This document shows, one piece after another, positions 41,014 to 47,082 of a stretch of DNA of 47,082 nucleotides. The position numbers were made by a program, and so were the translations under genes. Positions within the stretch are counted from its first letter, which is position 1. Each line of letters starts with the position of its first letter. Under the pieces are notes generated by a model, which saw only the letters and a list, made by a program, of their open reading frames with translations, searched no databases and was not told the origin of the DNA. The stretch lies in assembly GCF_013697775.1 (NCBI RefSeq), contig NZ_JACCWG010000435.1:1-47082 (forward strand). Reading direction: 5' to 3'. This DNA comes from Ramlibacter sp. (GTDB taxonomy: Bacteria > Pseudomonadota > Gammaproteobacteria > Burkholderiales > Burkholderiaceae_C).

Positions 41014-42459
41014 ATGAGCAACCCAATCGCATCCGCTTCCCTCGCTGGCGCACCGGCGCACGCCACGCAGCAGCAGCCCGGCCGCCTGGCGCTGCTGGTC
41101 ATGCTGTCCGGCACTTTCATGGTGGTGCTGGATTTCTTCATCGTGAACGTCGCCCTGCCCGCGCTGCAGGCCGACCTGCGCGCGAGCACGGGCACCGTGC
41201 AGATGGTGGTGGCCGGCTACGGCCTGGCCAATGCCGCCGGCCTCATCACCGGCGGGCGCCTGGGCGACATCTTCGGGCGGCGCCGCATGTTCATGCTGGG
41301 GCTGCTGCTGTTCACGCTGGCGTCGCTGGCCTGCGGCCTGGCGCCCAATGGCGACGTCCTGGTGGCGGCGCGCGTGCTGCAGGGCATGGCCGGCGCGGTG
41401 CTGCAGCCGCAAGTGCTGGCGATGATCGCGCTGGTCTACACCGGCGAGTCGCGCGCCAAAGCCTTCGGTGCCTACGGGCTCGCGCTGGGCCTGGGCGCGG
41501 CGCTGGGCCAGCTCATCGGCGGCGTGCTGATCCACCTGGACATCGCGCACCTCGGCTGGCGCAGCTGCTTTCTCATCAACATTCCCATCGGCGTCGCCGG
41601 CCTGCTGCTGGCGCCGCGCTTCATTCCACCGCTGGCCAACACCGGCGCGAGCCGGCTCGACTTGGTGGGCATGCTGCTCGCCGCGGCCGGTTCGGTGGCC
41701 GTGGTGCTGCCGCTGGTGGAAGGCCGGCAGCAAGGCTGGCCCGTGTGGAGCATCGCGATGCTGGTGGCCGCGCTGCCCCTGCTGGCGCTGTTCGCCTGGT
41801 ACCAGCGGTGGCTGGCCGCGCGCGGCGGCGCGCCGCTGGTGGCGCCCGCGCTGCTCGCGCACCGGCGTTTCGTGCGGGGGCTGCTGGCCACGCTGGCGTT
41901 CTACGTGGGCAACGCGTCGCTGTATCTCGTGCTGGCGCTCTATCTGCAGCAAGGCCTGCACATCGCGCCGATGCATTCGGGCCTGGTGTTCACGGCCATG
42001 GCCGTGGGCTTTTTCCTGGCGTCGATGGGCTCGGCGCGGCTGGCCAAACGCTTCGGCGGCGCGCCCATCGCGCGCGGCGCGCTGCTGCTGGCCGCCGGCC
42101 ACGTGCTGCAGCTTGGCAACGTGCTGTGGGGTGGCCAGCACATGCTGGCATTGATGGTGCCGATCCTGTTCGTGCAGGGCCTGGGCCTGGGCGTGGTGAT
42201 GGCGCCGCTGGTCTCGGCCGTTCTCGCCGGCCTGCCGCCGCAGCACGCGGGCGTGGCATCGGGCGTGCTGGCCATGGTGCAGCAGACCGGCAACGCGCTG
42301 GGTGTGGCGCTGATCGGCCTGCTGTTCTACGGGCAGCTGCACGGGGCGGTAACACCGGCTGCGTATGCCGATGCGTTCGCGGCGTCGCTTGTGTACCTGA
42401 CGGTGTCGGCGCTGGGGGTGGCACTGCTGTATCGGCGGCTGGTGCGCGTGGGGGCGTGA
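41014..42459 (+). CDS. MFS efflux transporter, DHA2 (EmrB/QacA) type
   Basis: The 481-residue protein has about 14 hydrophobic helices. It shows FMVVLDFFIVNVALPALQAD (motif D1), GGRLGDIFGRRRMFMLG (motif A) and ARVLQGMAGAVLQPQVLAMI (motif B), all typical of the DHA2 family. These export drugs or metabolites by proton antiport. The start at 41014 (MSNPIASASLAG) has a normal N-terminus; the track start in the neighbouring gene is rejected. It is probably under the divergent AraC regulator. Confidence 0.88.
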   Translation: MSNPIASASLAGAPAHATQQQPGRLALLVMLSGTFMVVLDFFIVNVALPALQADLRASTGTVQMVVAGYGLANAAGLITGGRLGDIFGRRRMFMLGLLLFTLASLACGLAPNGDVLVAARVLQGMAGAVLQPQVLAMIALVYTGESRAKAFGAYGLALGLGAALGQLIGGVLIHLDIAHLGWRSCFLINIPIGVAGLLLAPRFIPPLANTGASRLDLVGMLLAAAGSVAVVLPLVEGRQQGWPVWSIAMLVAALPLLALFAWYQRWLAARGGAPLVAPALLAHRRFVRGLLATLAFYVGNASLYLVLALYLQQGLHIAPMHSGLVFTAMAVGFFLASMGSARLAKRFGGAPIARGALLLAAGHVLQLGNVLWGGQHMLALMVPILFVQGLGLGVVMAPLVSAVLAGLPPQHAGVASGVLAMVQQTGNALGVALIGLLFYGQLHGAVTPAAYADAFAASLVYLTVSALGVALLYRRLVRVGA

Positions 42460-42482
42460 TTGCGTTGCTTGGGTGGCAGCGA

Positions 42483-42629
42483 CCGGCGGTCGGGGTGGGC
42501 CAGGCTCCGGGATCACGCTCGCGGGCGTCTGCCTTGGTACGCACAGATCACGTCGTCAACACCGCTGTGCCGTGCTGCCTCTGTGGCGACCGCGAATGGA
42601 CCCTGCGCCTGGCCCACCCCGACCGCCGG
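42483..42629 (+). repeat. Structured intergenic repeat, copy A
   Basis: This 147-bp element is bounded by a perfect 23-bp inverted repeat (CCGGCGGTCGGGGTGGGCCA + GGC). Its core (minus strand) GGCGCAGGGTCCATTCGCGG ... GCGGTGTTGACGAC ... GCCCGCGAGCGTGATCCCGG matches copy B, which lies inverted 108 bp away. It starts 24 bp after the MFS gene stop. No coding sign was found. Confidence 0.8.
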
Positions 42630-42673
42630 CCGCACGTGTCGCTTTCACTTTCGAACGCCCCCTCACCCCGGCC

Positions 42674-42693
42674 CTCTCCCCCTGGGGGGAGAG
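42674..42693. repeat. Short perfect hairpin between repeat copies
   Basis: CTCTCCCCC pairs perfectly with GGGGGAGAG around a 2-nt loop, preceded by CCCTCACCCCGGC. It resembles the common proteobacterial CCCTCACCCC-type palindromic spacer and may help termination between the two convergent genes. The 42630-42737 spacer holds nothing else recognisable. Confidence 0.6.
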
Positions 42694-42737
42694 AGAGGAA
42701 GTCCGGTCCCGGGCGGAACGCTCCGGTGCAACGTGGA

Positions 42738-42886
42738 GGGCAGTGGTTGGGGTACCCGGGCGCAGGGTCCATTCGCGGCCGCTACAGAGGCTGCACGGCA
42801 CCGCGGTGTTGACGACGGGCCGGCAGCATGCCGGGGCAGTCGCCCGCGAGCGTGATCCCGGAGCCCGGGTACCCCGGCCACTGCCC
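42738..42886 (-). repeat. Structured intergenic repeat, copy B (inverted)
   Basis: This 149-bp element is bounded by a 24-bp inverted repeat with two mismatches (GGGCAGTGGTTGGGGTACCC + GGGC). Inner sequences match copy A in the opposite orientation, with a few substitutions and a different 22-25-bp centre. The arms differ from those of copy A yet still pair. It ends 22 bp from the gamma-glutamyltransferase stop. Confidence 0.8.
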
Positions 42887-42907
42887 GATGCCACCCAAGC
42901 CAAAGCG

Positions 42908-44518
42908 TCAAAACCCCGCCGCCAGCCCGTCCCTTCGCGAATCGCTGGCCGCCACATACCCTTCCACCTTCGGATCCCCCAGCCGCCAGATGAACTGCCC
43001 CGCGCCGAAGTCCTGGTAGCTGTCGTTGATGACTTCCATGTGGTGGCCGCGGTTGGCCAGCTCCTGCACGGTAGCCGGGTCCATCTGCGCTTCCACGTTG
43101 ATCTCCAGGCCCTGGTTGAAGCGCCAGCGCGGCGCGTCGCACGCGGCCTGCGGGCTCTGGCCGTAATCCAGCATGCGCACCAGCGTCTGCATGTGGCCCT
43201 GCGGCTGCATGTTGGCGCCCATCACGCCGTAGCTCATGACCGGCTGGCCATTCTTGGTGAGGAAGGCCGGGATGATGGTGTGGAACGGCCGCTTGCCGGG
43301 CGCCACCTGGTTCGGCCCGGGCGACACGCTGAAGCCGTGGCCGCGGTTCTGCAGGCTGACGCCGTACTGCGGCTCCACGCAGCCCGAGCCGAAGCCCATG
43401 TAGTTGCTCTGGATGAAGCTCACCATCATGCCGTTCTCGTCCGCCGCGGTCAGGTAGATGGTGCCGCCCTTGGCCACGTTGCCGGCGCCGAAGTCCTGCG
43501 CGCGCTTCATGTCGATCAGCTTCGCGCGGCTGGCCAGGTAGGCGTCGTCCAGCATCTGTTCGGGCGTGACCTCCATCGCCGAGGGTTCGGCCACGTACTT
43601 GTAGATGTCGGCGAAGGCCAGCTTCATGGCCTCGATCTGCAGGTGCTGCGAATCGGCGCCGTCCACCGGCATGCCGGCCACGTCGAACTTGTCCAGGATG
43701 CCGATGGCGATGAGCGCGGCGATGCCCTGTCCGTTGGGCGGGATCTCGTGCAGCGTGTGGCCGCGGTAGTTCTTGGCGATGGGTGCCACCCACTCCGGCT
43801 TGTAGGCCGCGAGGTCTGCCGCCGTGATGGCGCCGCCGTGCTCGCCAGCAAAACGCGCGATGGCCTGCGCGATCTCGCCGCGGTAGTAGGCCTCGCCCTT
43901 CGTCTGCGCGACCAGCCGCAGCGCGCGCGCCGCCGCCTTGAACTGGAACAGCTCGCCCGCGCGCGGCGCGCGGCCCCAGGGCAAAAAGCTCTGCGCGAAG
44001 CCGGGCATGGAGCCCAGCTCCGGCGTGGCCGCGGCCCACTTCTGCTGCACCACCGGCGGCAGCATGTAGCCGCGCTCGGCGATGTCGATGGCCGGCTCCA
44101 TCAGGTCGGCGAAAGGCAGCTTGCCGAAGCGCTCCGACAGCGCCGCCCAGCCCGCCACCGCGCCCGGCACGGTGACGGAGTCCAGGCCCCGCTTGGGCGG
44201 CTTGCGCACGTCGGCGCCGTACTTGCCGCGGAAGTAGTCGGGCGTCCAGGCCGCCGGTGCCTGGCCGGACGCGTTCAGGCCGTGCAGTTCCTTGCCGTCC
44301 CACAGGATCGCGAAGGCGTCGCTGCCCAGGCCGTTGCTGACCGGCTCGCACAGGGTCATGACGGCCGCGGCGGCGATGGCCGCATCGACCGCGTTGCCGC
44401 CCTTCCACAGCATGCGCAGGCCGGCCTGTGCGCCCAGCGGGTGCGAGGTGGACACCACATTGCGCGCGAACACCGGCAGGCGCGTGGTCGGATAGGGGTT
44501 CTGGTAGTTGAAAGTCAT
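42908..44518 (-). CDS. Gamma-glutamyltransferase family protein
   Basis: The 536-residue Ntn-hydrolase has the GGT layout: SHPLGAQAGLRMLWKGGNAVD near the N-terminus, NGLGSDAFAILWDG, the catalytic Thr in GGTIYLTAADENGMMVSFIQ, and the ending AASDSRRDGLAAGF. Autocleavage before Thr would split it into two subunits. Unlike secreted GGT it has no signal peptide, so it is cytosolic and may act on gamma-glutamyl or cephalosporin-like amides. It is convergent with the MFS gene and followed upstream by a decayed Bug gene. Confidence 0.88.
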   Translation of the reverse strand: MTFNYQNPYPTTRLPVFARNVVSTSHPLGAQAGLRMLWKGGNAVDAAIAAAAVMTLCEPVSNGLGSDAFAILWDGKELHGLNASGQAPAAWTPDYFRGKYGADVRKPPKRGLDSVTVPGAVAGWAALSERFGKLPFADLMEPAIDIAERGYMLPPVVQQKWAAATPELGSMPGFAQSFLPWGRAPRAGELFQFKAAARALRLVAQTKGEAYYRGEIAQAIARFAGEHGGAITAADLAAYKPEWVAPIAKNYRGHTLHEIPPNGQGIAALIAIGILDKFDVAGMPVDGADSQHLQIEAMKLAFADIYKYVAEPSAMEVTPEQMLDDAYLASRAKLIDMKRAQDFGAGNVAKGGTIYLTAADENGMMVSFIQSNYMGFGSGCVEPQYGVSLQNRGHGFSVSPGPNQVAPGKRPFHTIIPAFLTKNGQPVMSYGVMGANMQPQGHMQTLVRMLDYGQSPQAACDAPRWRFNQGLEINVEAQMDPATVQELANRGHHMEVINDSYQDFGAGQFIWRLGDPKVEGYVAASDSRRDGLAAGF

Positions 44519-44552
44519 GTTCCGTTCCTGCGGCCGGCGCCCGGGCAGCGAT

Positions 44553-45249
44553 TCAATCTGCGGTGAGCTTGCGCTCGGTGATGATCTTCTTCCACTTGGC
44601 GCGGTCGGCTTCGGCCATGCCAGCGAACTGCTGCGGCGTGCCGCCCACCGGCTCGATGCCCAGGCGCGCCAGCCGGTCCTTCACGGCCTGCTCCTGCAGC
44701 GCCTGGTTCAGCGCCGTGTTGAGCCGCATCACGACGTCGGCCGGCAGGCCCTTGGGGCCGTACAGGCCGGACTACGACTTGAACGCTTCGGCCGTGAGGT
44801 GCACGATGGTGGCGTTGCCGCTGCTGGCGTAGTTCAGCTTGCCGGGGTTCTTGCGCGCGTAATCGATCCATTCCTTCACGGTTTTGGCGGGCGCGCTGTT
44901 GGGCACCAGCATGATGCTGGGCGCGTTGCCCACATGGGCGACCGGCGTGAAGTCGGCCACCGCGTCGTAGGGCAGCTTGTTGCCGAAGCTCGGGCCGATG
45001 CTGTGCGTGCTGCTGGTAGCCAGCAGCAGCGTGTAGCCGTCGGGGGCTGCCTTGGCAACGACGTCCGAGCCGATGGTGCCGCCCGCGCCGGGCCGGTTCT
45101 CCGCCACCACCGCCTGCCCCAGCCGCTCCGACAGGCGCTGCGAGATCGCGCGCGCGAAGATGTCGGTGGCGCCGCCCGCGGGGAACGGCACGATCCAGCG
45201 CACCGGCTTGGCCGGCCAGGGCCAGGGCGGTGAGCACGCGTCTGTTCAT
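44553..45249 (-). pseudogene. Decayed Bug-type (TctC) solute-binding protein
   Basis: Remnants of a tripartite tricarboxylate binding protein are clear: signal peptide MNRRVLTALALAG, mature part RWIVPFPAGGATDIFARAIS to YASSGNATIVHLTAEAFKS, and C-terminus SGLYGPKGLPADVVMRLNTA to ERKLTAD-stop. Three lesions are seen. The signal peptide is one frame off the mature part (about 45205). About 80 residues normally between TAEAFKS and the SGLYGPKG segment are missing. A TAG at 44772-44774 sits at the junction, where families have Trp (TGG). The remaining C-terminal frame is otherwise open. It is not expected to be functional. Confidence 0.85.
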
Positions 45250-45313
45250 GGCACCCATTATCGAAACCGACATGGAAAAGCCAAAGCAAATATTCGTTTA
45301 GCCACGCTAAAGG

Positions 45314-46072
45314 CTGGAGGCCGAGCTGCGCCGGCCGCTGTTCGAGCGCCAGGGCAAGTCGGTCACGCTCAGCAGCACGGGACGCGCGCTGGTGCCGGGC
45401 GTGCGCAAGCTGGTCGCCACCTACGAGCAGACGCTGCAGGCGCCCGCCGCCGGCATCATGTCGGGCACGGTGCACCTGGGCGCGGTGGTGTCGGCGGTGC
45501 GCCCGCTGATCCAGGCCACGCTGGCGCTCAAGCGCAGGCACCCGCTGCTGGAACTGCACGTGTCGGCGGCCAAGTCGATGGAGCTGGTGGCGCGCGTGGC
45601 CGGCGGCGAGCTGGACGCCGCCATCGCCGTGCGCGAGCCGGGGCCGCACCATCCGGACCTCGGCTGGACCGCGCTGTACGGCGAGCCGATGGTGCTGGTC
45701 GCGCCGCGCAAGGCCGAGGAGGCGCCGCTGCGCACGCTGCTGCAGCGCCACCCGTTCATCCGCTTCGACCACACGCAGCACACCGGCCAGCTGGTGGAGC
45801 GGGCGCTGCGCAAACTGCGCGCCGCGCCGCAGGAGTTCCTGGAGCTCAACGCCATCGAGAGCATCGTCGAGCTGGTGCGCTCGGGCCTGGGCGTGACGGT
45901 GCTGCCGCAGCTGCGCGAGAGCCGCTGGAGCGCCGACGCGCGGCTGCGCGTGCTGGAGATCCCCAACACCGAGGAGCGCCGCATCGCGCTGGTGCAGCGG
46001 CGCGACGGCGCCAACGCGCCGGTGGTGGGCGCGCTGGTCCAGGCCCTTACACTCGCCGGCCATGAAGGATGA
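45314..46072 (+). pseudogene. 5'-truncated LysR regulator
   Basis: The 252-codon open frame begins inside the LysR winged helix (LEAELRRPLFERQGKSVTLS) right after an in-frame TAA, and continues through an intact substrate-binding domain (GTVHLGAVVSAVRPLIQATL to LVQALTLAGHEG). About 45 N-terminal residues, including the recognition helix and start codon, are missing, so it cannot bind DNA as a normal LysR. The track's GTG start at 45392 is internal. It is divergent from the decayed Bug gene, matching the usual LysR-Bug pairing; both look lost together. Its stop overlaps nth by 11 bases. Confidence 0.8.
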
Positions 46073-46706
46073 GGACGTCGCCCCGTTTTTCGCCACGCTG
46101 CGCGCGGCCAACCCGATGCCGGCCACCGAGCTGGAGTTCAGCACGGTGTTCGAGCTGCTGGCGGCCGTGCTGCTGTCGGCGCAGGCCACCGACGTGGGCG
46201 TGAACAAGGCGACGCGCAGGCTGTTTCCGGTGGCGAACACGCCCGAGGCCATCCTGGCGCTGGGGCGCGACGGGCTGGAGAGCTACATCAAGACCATCGG
46301 CCTGTACCGCATGAAGGCCAAGCACCTGATGGAAACCTGCCGCATGCTGGTGGAGCGGCACGGCGGCGAGGTGCCGCGCAGCCGCGAGGAACTGCAAGCC
46401 CTGCCCGGCGTGGGCCGCAAGACCGCCAACGTGGTGCTCAACGTGGCTTTCGGCGAAGAGACCATGGCGGTGGACACGCACATCTTCCGCGTGGGCAACC
46501 GCACCGGCCTGGCGCCGGGGCGCAATCCGCTGGAAGTCGAGCAGGTGCTGCTGCGCCGCATCCCCCGGGAGTTCATGGTGGACGCGCACCACTGGCTCAT
46601 CCTGCACGGCCGCTACGTCTGCGTGGCGCGCACGCCGAAATGCTGGCAGTGCGCCGTCGTGCAGTACTGCGATTACCAGCCCAAGACGCCGACGCCGCCC
46701 GGCTGA
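46062..46706 (+). CDS. nth: Endonuclease III (DNA glycosylase/AP lyase)
   Basis: The 214-residue base-excision-repair enzyme removes oxidised pyrimidines and cuts abasic sites. It shows the helix-hairpin-helix LPGVGRKTANVVLNVAFG with catalytic Lys, the catalytic Asp in AVDTHIFRVGNRTG, and the iron-sulfur loop C-x6-C-x2-C-x5-C in VCVARTPKCWQCAVVQYC. Length is normal. It begins within the last codons of the LysR remnant. Confidence 0.95.
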   Translation: MKDEDVAPFFATLRAANPMPATELEFSTVFELLAAVLLSAQATDVGVNKATRRLFPVANTPEAILALGRDGLESYIKTIGLYRMKAKHLMETCRMLVERHGGEVPRSREELQALPGVGRKTANVVLNVAFGEETMAVDTHIFRVGNRTGLAPGRNPLEVEQVLLRRIPREFMVDAHHWLILHGRYVCVARTPKCWQCAVVQYCDYQPKTPTPPG

Positions 46707-46867
46707 GGCATGCGCGGTGCATCGCCGCGTCCTACCGCGCGAAGTCCTGCCGCCCACGCAGCACGTAGGTGCTCTCCGACGCGGCACGTGCGGAAATCAT
46801 TGCAAGGTGGCCTCAACGACTTCTGAAGGCGTTGCTTTCCACTTTCCAAGAGACAAGGATCCCAAGC

Positions 46868-47082
46868 ATGAACAAGCTCCTCATGACGCTGCTGTCGGCG
46901 TTTCTCGCAGCCGGCGTGTCCGCGCAGACGACCGGCACCACCGGGACCACCGCGGGCAGCACCACGCCGTCGTCGACGGCCTCGGGCAGCGCGTCCCCGC
47001 GCACCGGCACCGGCACCCGCACCGCGCCCCGTGCCGGCACGGACACGGGCACCACCGCCGGCACCGGCACGAGCACCACCAC
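46868..47082 (+). CDS. Secreted Thr/Gly/Ser-rich protein, 3' end cut by window
   Basis: The frame opens with a signal peptide (MNKLLMTLLSAFLAAGVSAQ) after AAGGAT seven bases upstream, followed by low-complexity TTGTTGTTAGSTTPSST and RTGTGTRTAPRAG stretches to the window edge. The same DNA gives a long minus-strand ORF (46813-47082) of Val/Pro repeats, which is a shadow. No domain is visible. Function unknown. Confidence 0.65.
   Translation, partial: MNKLLMTLLSAFLAAGVSAQTTGTTGTTAGSTTPSSTASGSASPRTGTGTRTAPRAGTDTGTTAGTGTSTT

Noticed and set aside
42548-42957. Short ORFs translating both repeat copies to similar peptides (VNTAVPC.LC..REWTLR).
   Set aside because: Substitutions between copies are largely non-synonymous and the sequence is better explained by a conserved DNA/RNA element.
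44515-45273. 252-residue ORF covering the Bug locus.
   Set aside because: It joins the Bug signal peptide to an out-of-frame Arg/Gly-rich translation; the true mature frame is the broken one described.
46813-47082. Minus-strand Val/Pro-rich ORF at the window end.
   Set aside because: Shadow of the secreted Thr/Gly-rich gene, which has a signal peptide and ribosome-binding site.

Overview
The window is high-GC chromosomal DNA, most likely from a betaproteobacterium of the Burkholderiales (Comamonadaceae-like, e.g. Ramlibacter or Variovorax relatives). This is inferred from codon use, a Bug-type (tripartite tricarboxylate) binding-protein remnant beside a LysR remnant, a coupled DUF6502-DUF5666 pair and several LysR/AraC/MerR divergons. 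No rRNA, tRNA, CRISPR array, IS element or prophage block was seen. Most ORF-track lines are shadows caused by the high GC content.

Layout. 1-9.4 kb: a PhoD-type phosphatase cut by the window edge, phosphatidylserine synthase, the DUF6502/DUF5666 pair, two wall enzymes (M23 peptidase and L,D-transpeptidase), a small Tat-exported molybdopterin-type protein, an FAH/hydratase-family enzyme and a Tat-exported dienelactone hydrolase. 9.4-19.3 kb: a class A penicillin-binding protein, an Xre regulator, an M15 peptidase, a cardiolipin-synthase-type PLD protein, an MFS transporter, a DUF2892 protein coupled to an ECF sigma factor, an F420-reductase-like dehydrogenase divergent from a LysR regulator, an SGNH hydrolase and a GH19 lysozyme-like enzyme.

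19.4-30.2 kb, the most unusual region: one tightly packed minus-strand operon. In transcription order it holds a 33-codon Cys-containing leader ORF with an internal hairpin, an MFS exporter, a feruloyl-CoA-synthase-like ligase, a cytosolic NlpC/P60 peptidase, an FAD amine/amino-acid oxidoreductase with an unrecognised N-terminal domain, a GNAT acetyltransferase, an aspartate-carbamoyltransferase homologue with altered substrate residues, an NLPFG methyltransferase, a diaminopimelate-decarboxylase-like PLP enzyme and an HDAC/acetylpolyamine-amidohydrolase-like deacetylase. I infer a pathway that makes or modifies a diamine/amino-acid-derived small molecule (acetylate, carbamoylate, methylate, deacetylate, export). 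I do not recognise the product.

30.4-35.2 kb: a single very large, visibly less GC-rich gene encoding a DUF4011-SF1 helicase-Vsr-like nuclease-DUF3320 protein, a candidate stand-alone defence gene. 35.3-42.5 kb: a methyltransferase divergent from a MerR regulator with a MerR/SoxR-like operator, a secreted DUF5666-like protein, a 59-residue membrane protein missing from the ORF track, a PLP aminotransferase, a GNAT, and an AraC / SnoaL-like / MFS module.

42.46-42.91 kb: two inverted copies of a roughly 148-bp structured repeat whose terminal arms differ in sequence yet stay self-complementary in each copy. 42.9-47.1 kb: a gamma-glutamyltransferase-family enzyme, a decayed Bug gene and a 5'-truncated LysR (both pseudogenes), endonuclease III, and the start of a secreted Thr/Gly/Ser-rich protein.
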